From Ferrithrix thermotolerans DSM 19514 (lineage in GTDB: Bacteria > Actinomycetota > Acidimicrobiia > Acidimicrobiales > Acidimicrobiaceae): a stretch of 41,271 bases of DNA. The notes under the pieces were generated by a model that saw only the letters and a list, made by a program, of their open reading frames with translations, had not been told where the DNA came from and searched no databases. The position numbers and the translations under genes were made by a program. The first letter of the stretch is position 1. Each line of letters starts with the position of its first letter. This document shows positions 24,955 to 34,111 of this stretch, piece by piece. Location of the stretch: NCBI RefSeq assembly GCF_900128965.1, contig NZ_FQUL01000019.1:1-41271 (forward strand), written 5' to 3'.

Positions 24955-26352
24955 ATGGCAAATAGTTTAGATCTAGGTAAGTACCAGCTTGGGTGGGCAG
25001 ACGTAGAGGATTACGTATTTAAGCCTAAAAAAGGGATCTCGGAAGAGATAGTAAGAGAGATGTCTGCCATGAAGAAGGAGCCGACATGGATGCGCGAGTT
25101 TAGGCTACGTGCGTTGGCCAACTTCTTCAAACGACCAATGGCACCTTGGTTTGCGGTTAACATGCCAGATCTGGACTTCTCTGATATCTACTACTACATA
25201 AAACCTACAGACAAGCAGGTGAATGCATGGGATCAGCTCCCAGACTCAGTCAAGTCGACCTACGAAAAGCTTGGGATACCGGAGGCAGAGCGGAAGTACC
25301 TAGCGGGTGTCACAGCTCAGTACGAGTCCGAGGTTGTGTATCATCGAAACCGTAAAGAGCTCGAGGACCAGGGGGTTCTATTCTGCGACATGGATTCAGC
25401 CCTCAGGGACTACCCCGATCTGGTACGGCAGTACTTCGGTACGGTAATCCCCCCGAACGACAATAAGTTTGCAGCTTTGAACTCAGCTGTCTGGTCGGGT
25501 GGTTCGTTTATCTATGTTCCACCAGGGGTAAAGGTAGAGATGCCTCTTCAGGCCTACTTTCGGATAAACGCTGAGAATATGGGTCAATTCGAGAGGACTC
25601 TGATAATTGCAGATGAAGGATCTCAGGTCCACTATATAGAAGGTTGTTCAGCTCCTGTATACACTACAGATTCGCTGCACTCAGCGGTTGTTGAGCTGAT
25701 AGCAAAGCCGGGTGCCCGCATAACGTATACCACAATTCAAAATTGGTCTACGAACGTCTACAACCTTGTCACTAAGCGTGCCAGAGCCGAAGCCGAAGCC
25801 AGGGTGGAGTGGATAGATGGAAACATAGGTTCCCGGCTGACAATGAAATACCCTGCAGTTTATCTCGTGGGTCCAAAGGCGTCAGGTGAGGTTCTCTCCG
25901 TTGCCTATGCTGGAGCAGGCCAGCATCAAGATGCTGGAGCAAAGATGGTGCACGCAGCTCCTGAAACAACATCTACGATCGTTTCTAAGTCCATCTCTAA
26001 AGACGGTGGTATCTCGACCTATCGTGGACTGGTCCATGTAGACGAAGGTGCCAAGGGCGCAAAGAGCTACGTACGCTGCGATGCACTGTTGCTCGACGAC
26101 CACTCGATATCAGAGACGAAGCCTTATATGGAGGTAAGTGAGAGAGACGCATCAATCGGTCATGAAGCGACCGTGTCTAGGGTCGGCGAAGACCAGTTGT
26201 TTTATTTGATGACTAGGGGACTTAGCGAACCCCAGGCGATGAGTCTTATCGTAAATGGTTTTATCGAGCCAGTTACAAGAACGCTACCTATGGAGTACGC
26301 TGTCGAGTGGTCACGGCTAATCGAGTTGCAAATGGATGGTTCTATCGGTTGA
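24955..26352 (+). CDS. sufB: Fe-S cluster assembly protein SufB
   Basis: This 465-residue SufB is the core scaffold subunit of the SufBC2D complex that builds [4Fe-4S]/[2Fe-2S] clusters. Visible are the [14 protein letters not shown] opening, [74 protein letters not shown] and the C-terminal half [24 protein letters not shown] with a conserved Cys, then [25 protein letters not shown]. The length is normal. The ATG has a strong GTGAGGAGGCACTA ribosome site. In most actinobacteria sufD follows directly, but here it lies 6.5 kb away. Confidence 0.96.
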   Translation: MANSLDLGKYQLGWADVEDYVFKPKKGISEEIVREMSAMKKEPTWMREFRLRALANFFKRPMAPWFAVNMPDLDFSDIYYYIKPTDKQVNAWDQLPDSVKSTYEKLGIPEAERKYLAGVTAQYESEVVYHRNRKELEDQGVLFCDMDSALRDYPDLVRQYFGTVIPPNDNKFAALNSAVWSGGSFIYVPPGVKVEMPLQAYFRINAENMGQFERTLIIADEGSQVHYIEGCSAPVYTTDSLHSAVVELIAKPGARITYTTIQNWSTNVYNLVTKRARAEAEARVEWIDGNIGSRLTMKYPAVYLVGPKASGEVLSVAYAGAGQHQDAGAKMVHAAPETTSTIVSKSISKDGGISTYRGLVHVDEGAKGAKSYVRCDALLLDDHSISETKPYMEVSERDASIGHEATVSRVGEDQLFYLMTRGLSEPQAMSLIVNGFIEPVTRTLPMEYAVEWSRLIELQMDGSIG

Positions 26353-26357
26353 GGTTG

Positions 26358-26384
26358 CTCTAGTGGTACGTCGAAGAACTAGAG
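26358..26384 (+). terminator. Hairpin directly after sufB
   Basis: CTCTAGT (26358-26364) and ACTAGAG (26378-26384) are perfect arms around 13 bases, five bases past the sufB stop. There is no T-run, so termination would be weak or Rho-assisted; an mRNA-stabilising stem is also possible. Confidence 0.4.
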
Positions 26385-26648
26385 TTGAGTAGCCTATACG
26401 CTCGTGGATAGTCCCTAGTGCGCGACCTTCTTACTTGTGTTGGTAATTAGGGCTCAACTTGGTATGCGTGAAGCTTCTGCAAAGGTGTTTTGGAACTTGT
26501 TCTAGAGCGGCAAGAATAAGAGCCATACTCTAATATCGACTTTAGGTTTCATGTGGATAAATTGTTCTTTGCTCCATGACTGAATCATCTAGCTAGGGCA
26601 GGGGTCCAAGAAGATGTGCGACTCTGTAAGTGCCCTTAGCTGGTCTGA

Positions 26649-28187
26649 TCATTCGACGCTGTCCGGCTCTATTAGGGGTAAGTCAACACCAAAGGTCGTC
26701 CCCTTGCCAAGGCCTGCGCTGTAAACCCAGGCTCGGCCACCGTGTGCGTGTACAATTGCAGCGACCAAAGAAAGCCCTAGGCCGGCGCCTCCCTGCGCTC
26801 TTGACCTCGATGCGTCAGAACGGTAGAAGCGCTCAAATACTTTTGAAAGATTTTCGGGTTCAATACCCGGTCCACTATCTCTCACCTCTAGACGTGCGTA
26901 GCTCTCCCAGAGCAGTTCTTTGATTGTTGGGTCCACGCTTCCAAATAGGTCACCGATATCTTTCGAAGTAGACTTTGCTCCAGGCGGTATGGGCTCCAGT
27001 TTTGAAATTCTGTGGGTGGACACCCACACCGGCGAGTCTGGCGGCGTGTGACTCCTTACGTTCGACATAAGGTTTGCAACAACCTGTGTGATCTGGTTTT
27101 TATCGCCGAGAACCCATAAGTTTTGAGCTAAGTTGACATCGAACTTGCGCTCGGGCTGTACTACAGAGGCGTCGGTTACCGCCAGTTCAACTAGGTGAGA
27201 CAGATCGATAGGTTCAAGGATGAGAGGACGGTTTTGATCCATCCTTGCTAACAGGAGTAAGTCTTCAACCAAAGCACTCATTCGCTTGGCCTCTGACTCG
27301 ATCCTTTCAATACTCCTCTTTAGATCTGCCTCGTTCTGTAGTGCGCCTGCCTTGTAGAGTTCAGCGTATCCCTGAATTGATGTTAGGGGCGTGCGGAGTT
27401 CGTGGCTGACATCAGCTATGAAGACCCTAAGCCTCTCCTCTGAGTTTTTCGATCGGTCGAGAGCGCTCTGGATGCGTTCGAGCATCTTGTTTAGAGCGTT
27501 TGCGAGACGTAGGACCTCTGTTCCGGTTCCTTTTGCCTCTACTCGTCTATCGAGCTGTCCATCTGCGATAGCGGACGCCGTGTCAGTCATAGCTTGAATT
27601 GGTCGGAGTCCGAACCGTAACGACGCGCTCCCAATCGATGAAAGAAGAAGCAGGACGCCAACTGATACTAACAGCTCCACGACCAGTAGCCTGTGCAAGG
27701 TTGCGTCCACTTGAGTTTCAGGTAGAGCTACCACCACAAGTCCACTCCCTATGGGCAGACTTTCATCTATGGCAAGAACCCTATAAGAGAGATCTTGGCT
27801 TTCCCCTACAGCTTTAACGGTTGTAACCTGACCCACCTGGAAGGTATACGATACCGACTTGCCGGCAGACCTTATCAAGTTGGGCGGTGGACCAATCGTA
27901 TTGTTAGCAGCTTTGATCGGCAAAGTCAGCCCAACTCCTGAACGATCAATGAACTCGATGTAGGTTCCAACGGGCCATTGACCTAGAGCACTTTGGGGAA
28001 CAAGACCTCCATTTAGATCACCGTTTACAAGGACGTGTGATGCTGAACTCATGGAGCTGACTAGCTGTTCGTCTAATCGCTGATAGAGAAAGGAGTTTAG
28101 AGACGAGTACAGAGCCAGGTCCAAGATCAGGGTTGTGAGAGCCAAGAGGCCCAGTATGATGCTAAGAAGCTTTGCCCTAAGCGACAT
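26649..28187 (-). CDS. Sensor histidine kinase (MprB-like)
   Basis: This 512-residue membrane kinase has TM1 at about 5-25, an extracytoplasmic sensor of about 130 residues and TM2 at about 163-183. A HAMP linker (RFGLRPIQAMTDTASAIADGQLDRRVE) follows, then HisKA with DVSHELRTPLTSIQGYAEL (phospho-acceptor His) and HATPase_c with N-box ANLMSNVRSHTPP and the glycine boxes DSGPGIEPENLSKVFERFYR and GGAGLGLSLV. The ATG at 28187 was chosen, 10 bases after the response-regulator stop. A TTG at 28226 would extend it by 13 residues into that gene. It is the last gene of the htrA-RR-HK unit and probably senses envelope stress. Confidence 0.92.
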   Translation of the reverse strand: MSLRAKLLSIILGLLALTTLILDLALYSSLNSFLYQRLDEQLVSSMSSASHVLVNGDLNGGLVPQSALGQWPVGTYIEFIDRSGVGLTLPIKAANNTIGPPPNLIRSAGKSVSYTFQVGQVTTVKAVGESQDLSYRVLAIDESLPIGSGLVVVALPETQVDATLHRLLVVELLVSVGVLLLLSSIGSASLRFGLRPIQAMTDTASAIADGQLDRRVEAKGTGTEVLRLANALNKMLERIQSALDRSKNSEERLRVFIADVSHELRTPLTSIQGYAELYKAGALQNEADLKRSIERIESEAKRMSALVEDLLLLARMDQNRPLILEPIDLSHLVELAVTDASVVQPERKFDVNLAQNLWVLGDKNQITQVVANLMSNVRSHTPPDSPVWVSTHRISKLEPIPPGAKSTSKDIGDLFGSVDPTIKELLWESYARLEVRDSGPGIEPENLSKVFERFYRSDASRSRAQGGAGLGLSLVAAIVHAHGGRAWVYSAGLGKGTTFGVDLPLIEPDSVE

Positions 28188-28197
28188 GTAGGCTAAT

Positions 28198-28932
28198 CTA
28201 CGATGGAAGGCGCAGGCTGTAGCCAACGCCTCTTATCGTCTTTATAAGTGGTGGCTGGTTTGTATCGATCTTTTTCCTAAGGTACGAGATATAAGTTTCA
28301 ACTATGTTGGCATCCCCGCCAAAGTCGTACTCCCAAACATGGTCAAGAATCTGAGCCTTCGAGACCACCTTGTTTGCGTTAATCATGAGGAATCTCAGTA
28401 GTTTGAACTCAGTGGCAGTGAGTTCGATCAGTTCATCTCCCCGGCGCACCTCATGAGTATCTTCGTCAAGGACTAAGTCGCCAAACACCAAGCGGGCTTG
28501 GCGCTCTGGGGAGTTGCCTGACCGCCTCAAGATAGCCCCCACTCTCGCTGAGAGCTCGGCCAAGGAGAAAGGTTTTGGTAGGTAGTCATCGGCACCTGCT
28601 GTGAGACCCGTAACTCGATCCTCCACCGCATCCTTTGCAGTGAGGAACAGCACGGGGGTCTTGTTACCTTCTTCCCGGAGGCGCTTTAGTACCTGAAAGC
28701 CGTCTAGATCCGGCATCATGATGTCCAGTACGATCAGATCAGGTCGGAAAGACCGAGCCTTTTCGAGACCTTCCCGACCTGAGTTGGCGGAGGCTACCTC
28801 GTAGCCTTCGAAGCTTAGAGACATGTTGAGTAGTTCCGTTATAGGCGGTTCGTCGTCGATGACCAATACCTTGATCCCAAGGGGATCCTTCCCCACTCGA
28901 GACCCCTGTGTTGGAGATGCTATATTTTTCAT
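28198..28932 (-). CDS. OmpR-family response regulator (MprA-like)
   Basis: This 244-residue protein has an N-terminal receiver with acidic pocket DDE (26-28), phospho-acceptor D70 in VLDIMMPDLDGF and the LTAKDAVED / PKPFSLAEL switch residues. The C-terminal winged helix (about 148-242) carries the YDFGGDANIVETYISYLRKKID and TIRGVGYSLR motifs. It is a DNA-binding transcription factor paired with the kinase encoded 10 bases downstream. The ATG is preceded by AAAGGCAGGA. The gene follows htrA after 36 bases on the same strand. The gene set recalls mprAB-pepD of mycobacteria. Confidence 0.94.
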   Translation of the reverse strand: MKNIASPTQGSRVGKDPLGIKVLVIDDEPPITELLNMSLSFEGYEVASANSGREGLEKARSFRPDLIVLDIMMPDLDGFQVLKRLREEGNKTPVLFLTAKDAVEDRVTGLTAGADDYLPKPFSLAELSARVGAILRRSGNSPERQARLVFGDLVLDEDTHEVRRGDELIELTATEFKLLRFLMINANKVVSKAQILDHVWEYDFGGDANIVETYISYLRKKIDTNQPPLIKTIRGVGYSLRLPS

Positions 28933-28968
28933 CGTTGTTCCTGCCTTTCGACTACTCTCAGGTTCAGC

Positions 28969-30438
28969 TTAGGCTCCAGCGGGAGCGGCTGCTAACGTGA
29001 CTGTAGCAGAGTTTTGACCGGTATTTGGGTCCAACCAGGTAACTGTCACAGTGCTCCCCGCCGACTTTGAATCGATCGCAGCGACCAGTTGGTTGATGTC
29101 AGTGACCTTAGTGCTCCCAACGGACTGGATCACGTCTCCGGACTGGATGCCAGCCGCCATGGCAGGGGAGTTGGCTACAACGTTGTCTACTAACACGCCC
29201 TCTGTACTAGATGGGTATCCAAGTTGCGACGCTAGAGATGCCGTTAGATTTTGAACGCCTACTCCGAGGAAGCCATGAGAGGCAACACTAGTGTTGGTAT
29301 TTGGGTGCGCTTCTATCTGCTTTACGATTGCTAAGACCGAGTTAATTGGCTCCGCAAATCCGATACCCTGGGCGGACTGTGAGCCGCCAGCACCGGTGGC
29401 GGCCGCTGTATTCATGCCGATGACGTACCCTTGTGCGTTTAGAAGAGGTCCTCCTGAGTTCCCGGGATTGATAGGTGCATCGGTTTGAATCATGTTGTAG
29501 AGCGTCTCCGTTGCTCCGGTCTCGTTCTGTGCCTGTACCGTGCGGCCTAAAGCGGATACAATACCCTCTGTTACGGTAGGAGTACCCTGGAGGGCGAGAG
29601 CGTTACCTATGGCCACAACAGGATCACCGACCTTGACGGTGTTAGAGTTGCCCAGTGTAACCGTTGGGAGATTGGAGGCACCTTGTATCTGAATCAACGC
29701 CACGTCATGTGTGGGGTTGGCTCCTATAACCCGAGCTTTGTACGTCTTCTTTGAGTTGTAAAGAGTTACGGTTATGGAGCTGGCGTTTGCGATCACGTGA
29801 TTGTTAGTGAGCACATATCCATTAGGAGATATGATCATACCGGTCCCAGCTGCCTGGAACTGGCTAGAGGTGTATCCGCCAAAGAAGCCGTTTGAAGGTG
29901 TTGATATATAGCCCGTTGTGTTGATGTCCACGACCGCTGGCTCAACCTGGCTTAGCAGCTGAGGGACGTCGATGGTCCCCGATGAGCTAGTTGCACTCGC
30001 CAGTGGTGTAGCTGTAACCTGCTTGATCACTGGTGCCTGACTGTTCGTGGAGTTCTTCGCTACCTCGTAACCAACTCCTGCACCTACGGCACTAGCTACG
30101 AGCGTCGATACAAGCGTGATGCCAGCGAGAGTCTTTAGTCCTCTGCCGTTTTTGTTCTTTACTGCATGAGGCTGACCACCATCGTTTGTCTTACTGTAGG
30201 AGTATGCCCCAGCAGCGTACGCCGCTGTCGCTGCGAAGGGCTCGGACGTCGTAGCGGCATTGGTAACTCCGTCATTAGGGCCGTCCTGATTCGCTCCCTT
30301 GGTCTGGTCGAGGTGGGAAAAGATGTTGAACTCTTTCATCGTCTCCTCCCCGTCTGGCTCTGTAGAACCTTGCGAGTTTACCGCTAAGTCCTGCTCCGTT
30401 GAGTCTGGGTCCTTATTAAAGTTTTCTTCGCTTGTCAC
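28969..30438 (-). CDS. HtrA/DegP-type serine protease with PDZ domain (PepD-like)
   Basis: This 489-residue membrane-anchored protease degrades or refolds damaged envelope proteins. A long acidic, low-complexity cytoplasmic part (1-100) precedes a membrane helix (about 102-124). The trypsin-like S1C domain has catalytic H214 (LTNNHVIA), D245 (THDVALIQ) and S328 (NPGNSGGP). One PDZ domain (about 393-478) has GFLGVGVQNL, SPAMAAGIQSGDVIQSVGSTKV and a terminal beta strand. The long N-terminal cytoplasmic region matches mycobacterial PepD/HtrA proteins. The GTG start has an AGGAGAG site. It leads an operon with the two-component genes and may be controlled by them, as pepD is by MprAB. Confidence 0.94.
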   Translation of the reverse strand: MTSEENFNKDPDSTEQDLAVNSQGSTEPDGEETMKEFNIFSHLDQTKGANQDGPNDGVTNAATTSEPFAATAAYAAGAYSYSKTNDGGQPHAVKNKNGRGLKTLAGITLVSTLVASAVGAGVGYEVAKNSTNSQAPVIKQVTATPLASATSSSGTIDVPQLLSQVEPAVVDINTTGYISTPSNGFFGGYTSSQFQAAGTGMIISPNGYVLTNNHVIANASSITVTLYNSKKTYKARVIGANPTHDVALIQIQGASNLPTVTLGNSNTVKVGDPVVAIGNALALQGTPTVTEGIVSALGRTVQAQNETGATETLYNMIQTDAPINPGNSGGPLLNAQGYVIGMNTAAATGAGGSQSAQGIGFAEPINSVLAIVKQIEAHPNTNTSVASHGFLGVGVQNLTASLASQLGYPSSTEGVLVDNVVANSPAMAAGIQSGDVIQSVGSTKVTDINQLVAAIDSKSAGSTVTVTWLDPNTGQNSATVTLAAAPAGA

Positions 30439-30978
30439 TTCTCTCTCCTAGCTCATAAACTTTCCATATACATACAACTGCTGGTTGCTATGTTTTAGCT
30501 GGGAGTTAAATAAGACGGATTTAGGACATTTTCCTGCTGAGCCTGATCTTAGAGATAGGGTAGGGGACTTGGATGCTAAGTTGTAGAGTGACACAGGTTT
30601 CACCTATCGTCCAGCCCTTATGTAAAAAATATAAAGCAACGTGAACATTGAAGATCCAGGAAATAGACTTAGAACTTTGGCTCCTACAACTTGGAAGACC
30701 TTGTTCTGGTAGTCCCTTTGCATCGCCGATTAGGCTGAAATAACGCCATCGCTGAACTCAAACCTAAGGTTTTCTAAGAGGAGCTATCGACTTCACTGGC
30801 TGTGGGGCAGATTCTCAGTCAGCCTCTGTGAGTAGCTCCTAAAGAGGATACAGAGCATCTACAGGTGACTTGGATGTAAGCGTGGTAATGTTTTGGAGGG
30901 TTGATTCGTCTCGTGCCAGCGGAGTTACCTCTGGGGACGTGCGTAGCACAGCCGATAGGAGATAGACATAGAAAAATG
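30439..30978. other. Intergenic region between htrA and the four-cysteine protein
   Basis: About 540 bases separate two divergently transcribed genes. No recognisable coding frame is present. It should contain the htrA promoter; an AT-rich patch lies at about 30620-30645. It also holds the nested inverted repeat at 30779-30840. Confidence 0.45.
30779..30840. other. Nested inverted repeat, candidate structured RNA
   Basis: Outer arms AGGAGCTA (30779-30786) and TAGCTCCT (30833-30840) are perfect and enclose inner arms GGCTG (30798-30802) and CAGCC (30820-30824). On the plus strand it would sit 140 bases ahead of the four-cysteine protein gene, where a leader structure would lie. No known riboswitch class is recognised. 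Confidence 0.4.
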
Positions 30979-31302
30979 ATGCGTGAAGAGTGTAAGCACT
31001 TTCAAAGCAGGACCTACGACTCTGGCGAGGCATCGAGATTTTGTGTTTTGGATCTTGCTCCAGAGGCTCCTTGGAGATGTCCCGATAACTGCCCATCCTT
31101 TGCGCCCCGCTTGGCAGATGTAGCTTGGGTTCATGGCTCTCTGATTCCAAAGGCTTTGGGCCCGGAACCCAACGATATAGATAGCGAAGATGTCCAGGCG
31201 GTGCTGCAGGATGCGGAAAAAGTCGTTGAGGAAGAGGCTCAGGAGGTTGCGCAAGAAAAGCCCAGAGGCATCATGTCAAAGTGGAGGGGACGGAAGAGCT
31301 AG
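30979..31302 (+). CDS. Small four-cysteine protein of unknown function
   Basis: This 107-residue protein opens MREECKHFQSRTY. Its cysteines are C5, C22, C34 and C38, the last two in RCPDNCPSF, a spacing suited to binding zinc or an Fe-S cluster. A conserved-looking APEAPWRCPDNCP block is followed by LADVAWVHGSL. The C-terminal 40 residues are acidic and helical with a basic end (KWRGRKS). An AGGAGA site lies about 20 bases upstream; an ATG codon directly before (30976) and a GTG-type opening at 30901 are alternative starts. Its stop codon shares the CTAG palindrome with the stop of the convergent crotonase gene. No named family was recognised, but the composition is that of a real protein. 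Confidence 0.72.
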   Translation: MREECKHFQSRTYDSGEASRFCVLDLAPEAPWRCPDNCPSFAPRLADVAWVHGSLIPKALGPEPNDIDSEDVQAVLQDAEKVVEEEAQEVAQEKPRGIMSKWRGRKS

Positions 31303-32093
31303 GGCTCAGAGAACCTAGGAGGCCGTTTTTCAGCAAACGCTCTAGCTACTTCTCTCAGGTCCTCTCGATTCAAAAACGCTGTGTTCCAAAGAGCAACGTA
31401 CTCAAGGTTTTTGGCAAGATCCTCGTTGTAGATACCGTCTAGTATCTTCTTGGTACCTCGCACCGCAGCTAAAGAGTTTTCGGCGATCTCGGCTGCGAGG
31501 TTCAAGGCACGCCTTTCACATAGTTCCTTATCCGGTAGCACCTCGTTTACGAGGTTAATGCGAAGGGCTTCGGTGGCATCAAAGTCGCGGCCAGTAAGGG
31601 CAAGTTCGTACAGTAAACCTTTTGGTATGATTGAGGGTAGGAGTTGTAAGGTCCCTAGATCTGCAACGATTGCGATCTTGGTTTCTCTAATTGAAAAGAC
31701 CGAATCTGCGGAGCAGAATCTGATCGAACAGGCTGAGATTAGATCGATCCCGCCTCCAATGCAGTACCCAGAGACGGCTGCGATGGTTGGGTGCCTAAGG
31801 TTCGCTAGCAGCTCAGTAGTACTTTGCAGTGACTTGATATGGCTATGAAGATTGGTCTTGCCGTCTTGGTGGTTACCGGAGAGTGTGCTCATCTCCGAAA
31901 GATCTAATCCGGAGCTAAAATGTTGGCCATCGGCTGTTATGACTACAGCCCTGATGTGGTCGTTGGAGTCCAGCTCTTTGAGCACCTTGGGCATCTCGTC
32001 GAAGTACTCTTTGCCCATAGCGTTCAGCTTGTGTGATCTGCTAAGCCTTACGACAGCTATATTGCCAACATGTTCGACTGCTACTGCTGACAT
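31299..32093 (-). CDS. Crotonase-family enzyme, probable dienoyl-CoA isomerase
   Basis: This 264-residue protein belongs to the enoyl-CoA hydratase/isomerase superfamily. Oxyanion-hole segments are HFSSGLDL (58-65) and YCIGGGIDL (110-118). The catalytic positions are E137 (SIRETKIA) and D145 (VADLGTLQLLP). This Glu/Asp pair eight residues apart and the ADxGTLQxLP motif are typical of delta(3,5)-delta(2,4)-dienoyl-CoA isomerases (ECH1 type) rather than of classical hydratases with two glutamates. It is predicted to act on dienoyl-CoA formed in the breakdown of unsaturated fatty acids. The ATG has a very strong AAAGGAGGAGAG site. It shares overlapping stop codons with the four-cysteine gene. 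Confidence 0.88.
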   Translation of the reverse strand: MSAVAVEHVGNIAVVRLSRSHKLNAMGKEYFDEMPKVLKELDSNDHIRAVVITADGQHFSSGLDLSEMSTLSGNHQDGKTNLHSHIKSLQSTTELLANLRHPTIAAVSGYCIGGGIDLISACSIRFCSADSVFSIRETKIAIVADLGTLQLLPSIIPKGLLYELALTGRDFDATEALRINLVNEVLPDKELCERRALNLAAEIAENSLAAVRGTKKILDGIYNEDLAKNLEYVALWNTAFLNREDLREVARAFAEKRPPRFSEP

Positions 32094-32178
32094 CTCTCCT
32101 CCTTTGCTATCTCATAAAGGTAACAGGGAGCAATCAAAAAGTCTGGTCTCCCGCTGGCATTGAACAACTCTTTTATTT

Positions 32179-32679
32179 TCACTCCTGCTTTGCTGATGCG
32201 ACCAGTTTCTGTAACTCGGCAAGATGTTGCAGAACCTTGGTCTCAAGATCATCGATCTTCTTGTCCTGTTCGGCAAGGTGATTGTCGATGATCTGGGTCT
32301 CGTGTAAAAGCGCCTCTGCATCTTGGTACGTTTGGTCGGCTCGTTTGTCAGCGGCCTTGGCCTGTACATCTTGGCCTACCATGATGATTGAAAGAAGAAC
32401 AAGTTGGAGGAAGGTTTGGGCAACCCATGACACAATTGCTTGTATTCCCGATCTAATAGCCGCCGGAAGTGACAGCATGTCAAATGCGGCGAAGAGATAG
32501 GCGCACCACATGGAGCCAACAGCCTTGGTTATCTTGACGGCGAGCCATGCGTTAAACCTACTTACGGCGTTGTCTCGCGGCAGTTGGTCGAAGACCTTTA
32601 CGGGCTTCTCTGACTTGTGTAGCTCCACCCAAGGATGATGTTGCCTCTTTGACTCTTCCGCGACAGAGACGTTGGACAC
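32179..32679 (-). CDS. Small two-TM membrane protein with coiled-coil tail
   Basis: This is a 166-residue protein. A polar N-terminus is followed by FNAWLAVKITKAVGSMWCAYLFAAFDMLSLPAAI (helix about 55-75), then VSWVAQTFLQLVLLSIIMVGQ (helix about 82-102). A charged heptad-like C-terminal region (about 112-162) is predicted as a coiled coil. The MWCAYLFA...SLPAAI...WVAQTFLQLVLL pattern recurs in actinobacterial DUF1003/low-affinity-permease-like proteins, but no function is proven for them. It diverges from sufD over a 190-base gap. Confidence 0.75.
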   Translation of the reverse strand: MSNVSVAEESKRQHHPWVELHKSEKPVKVFDQLPRDNAVSRFNAWLAVKITKAVGSMWCAYLFAAFDMLSLPAAIRSGIQAIVSWVAQTFLQLVLLSIIMVGQDVQAKAADKRADQTYQDAEALLHETQIIDNHLAEQDKKIDDLETKVLQHLAELQKLVASAKQE

Positions 32680-32716
32680 GGGTACTCCTTTATTTTATTC
32701 AGTAGGACGTTGCAGA

Positions 32717-32728
32717 TAGCATATGCTA
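32717..32728. promoter_or_regulatory. Perfect 12-bp palindrome upstream of sufD
   Basis: TAGCATATGCTA is fully self-complementary. It lies 37 bases from the start of the divergent two-TM gene and about 140 bases before sufD, in the only gap between them. It is a candidate operator. It is not the same sequence as the palindrome upstream of sufB. Confidence 0.4.
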
Positions 32729-32869
32729 ATGGATACTTGCAGGCAGTAGGGGTTGTGTTGGATTGCTGCTCGTTAGTTTTCCATCCGCATCAGTCGGGGA
32801 ATTTATCACATTGCGGTAGTGTAATTATGGGATTCAATTTGGGTATCGAGTCGTTAGGGATGGATTTAG

Positions 32870-34111
32870 TTGCGATTATTTAGAGAAGATCTATCTTGGT
32901 CGCTCCCTGAGGAGCTGAACAAGGGTGCAATCTTGGAGAGCATCGAGAGAGTGCTCGGGGATATGGAAGCACCTAATACTTCCCTAGAAGACTGGCGCTA
33001 TGGGCGAGTTGATGAGCTTGATTTATCGAAATATAAGGTGGTAAATCCACATATTCGAAGCTCAAACGGCTACGTATCTGAGTGGATCTCAAGGTGGCAC
33101 GAGCTTGGATCTGACGCGTTCGGCGTAGAGATCGTTGTCGAGGACTTTGAATCCGTTTGCCAGGGCGTAGCGAGTGATACAGTACTTACAGCCAACGAGA
33201 ATGATGCTTCATCTGCTGAAGCAGTCTTAGATCAGCAGGAGCCGTTTCACTACCTGAGTAAGCTGTTGTCGACTAAGAAGACCTCTATCGTAGTTGGCGA
33301 TTCGAGTGAGAATTCTTCTGTGTTCTTGGGGCTCTTAGCTCCAGATGTTGACGGAGCGGTCTTTGCGCGAGACCTGCACATAAAGGTTCCCAACTATACC
33401 AAAGGTGTATTGGCGCTCGTTAGGGAAGGCGGTAGCAGAGACAGTCTCTTCCTCGACAGTATCTCAGTCGAGGTTGGAAGGGACGCGGAGTTGAGTGTTG
33501 TGGTTCTGCAAAATCTCAGTGATGGAGCCTGGGACCTAAGTTACTATGACTCTCAGATCGACCAGGGGGGAACACTAAAGTCTCTTACCGTCTCGCTGGG
33601 TGGCGACTACTCAAGACTTAGGAGCGTGTCGAGTCTGCACGGTAGGGGGGCACAGGCCTATCTAAAGGCAGGCTACGTTGCAGGAGGTACGCAGACTATG
33701 GAGTTCCGAACCTTCCAGAGACACCTAGCTCCGGCAACTCATTCCGACCTCTTGTACAAAGGAGCGGTTGCGGGTAGCTCACACTCCATCTATTCAGGGC
33801 TAATTGCGATAGAAAAAGGCGCCAGAGGATCTAATGCATTTCAGACCAATCGTAACATCGTCCTCAGTGAGAGCGCTCGCGCTGACTCTGTGCCAAATCT
33901 CGATATCCAAGAGAGTGACGTTCGGTGCTCTCACGCTTCTGCCGTGGGCCCCGTAGATGCGGACCAACGCTTCTACCTTGAGACAAAGGGTATAACGACC
34001 GAAGTGGCCGAAAAGATGATTGTGAGTGGGTTTTTTCGGGATCTCACGGAGTCTGTGCAAGGGTTAGATCTGTCAAGTTTGGTACTTGAGTCACTGGAGC
34101 GAAAGTGGTAG
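32870..34111 (+). CDS. sufD: Fe-S cluster assembly protein SufD
   Basis: This 413-residue SufB/D-family scaffold subunit pairs with SufB and SufC. The C-terminal half carries the family core: HSDLLYKGAVAGSSHSIYSGLIAIEKGARGSNAFQTNRNIVLSESARADSVPNLDIQESDVRCSHASAVGPVDADQRFYLETKGI, in which the DVRCSHA segment contains the conserved His of SufD. The N-terminal half is less conserved, as usual. The first usable codon is a TTG after an in-frame stop, with TTAGGGATGGA just upstream; no ATG or GTG allows the full domain. It is followed by the Rieske gene with a 7-base overlap. Confidence 0.92.
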   Translation: MRLFREDLSWSLPEELNKGAILESIERVLGDMEAPNTSLEDWRYGRVDELDLSKYKVVNPHIRSSNGYVSEWISRWHELGSDAFGVEIVVEDFESVCQGVASDTVLTANENDASSAEAVLDQQEPFHYLSKLLSTKKTSIVVGDSSENSSVFLGLLAPDVDGAVFARDLHIKVPNYTKGVLALVREGGSRDSLFLDSISVEVGRDAELSVVVLQNLSDGAWDLSYYDSQIDQGGTLKSLTVSLGGDYSRLRSVSSLHGRGAQAYLKAGYVAGGTQTMEFRTFQRHLAPATHSDLLYKGAVAGSSHSIYSGLIAIEKGARGSNAFQTNRNIVLSESARADSVPNLDIQESDVRCSHASAVGPVDADQRFYLETKGITTEVAEKMIVSGFFRDLTESVQGLDLSSLVLESLERKW

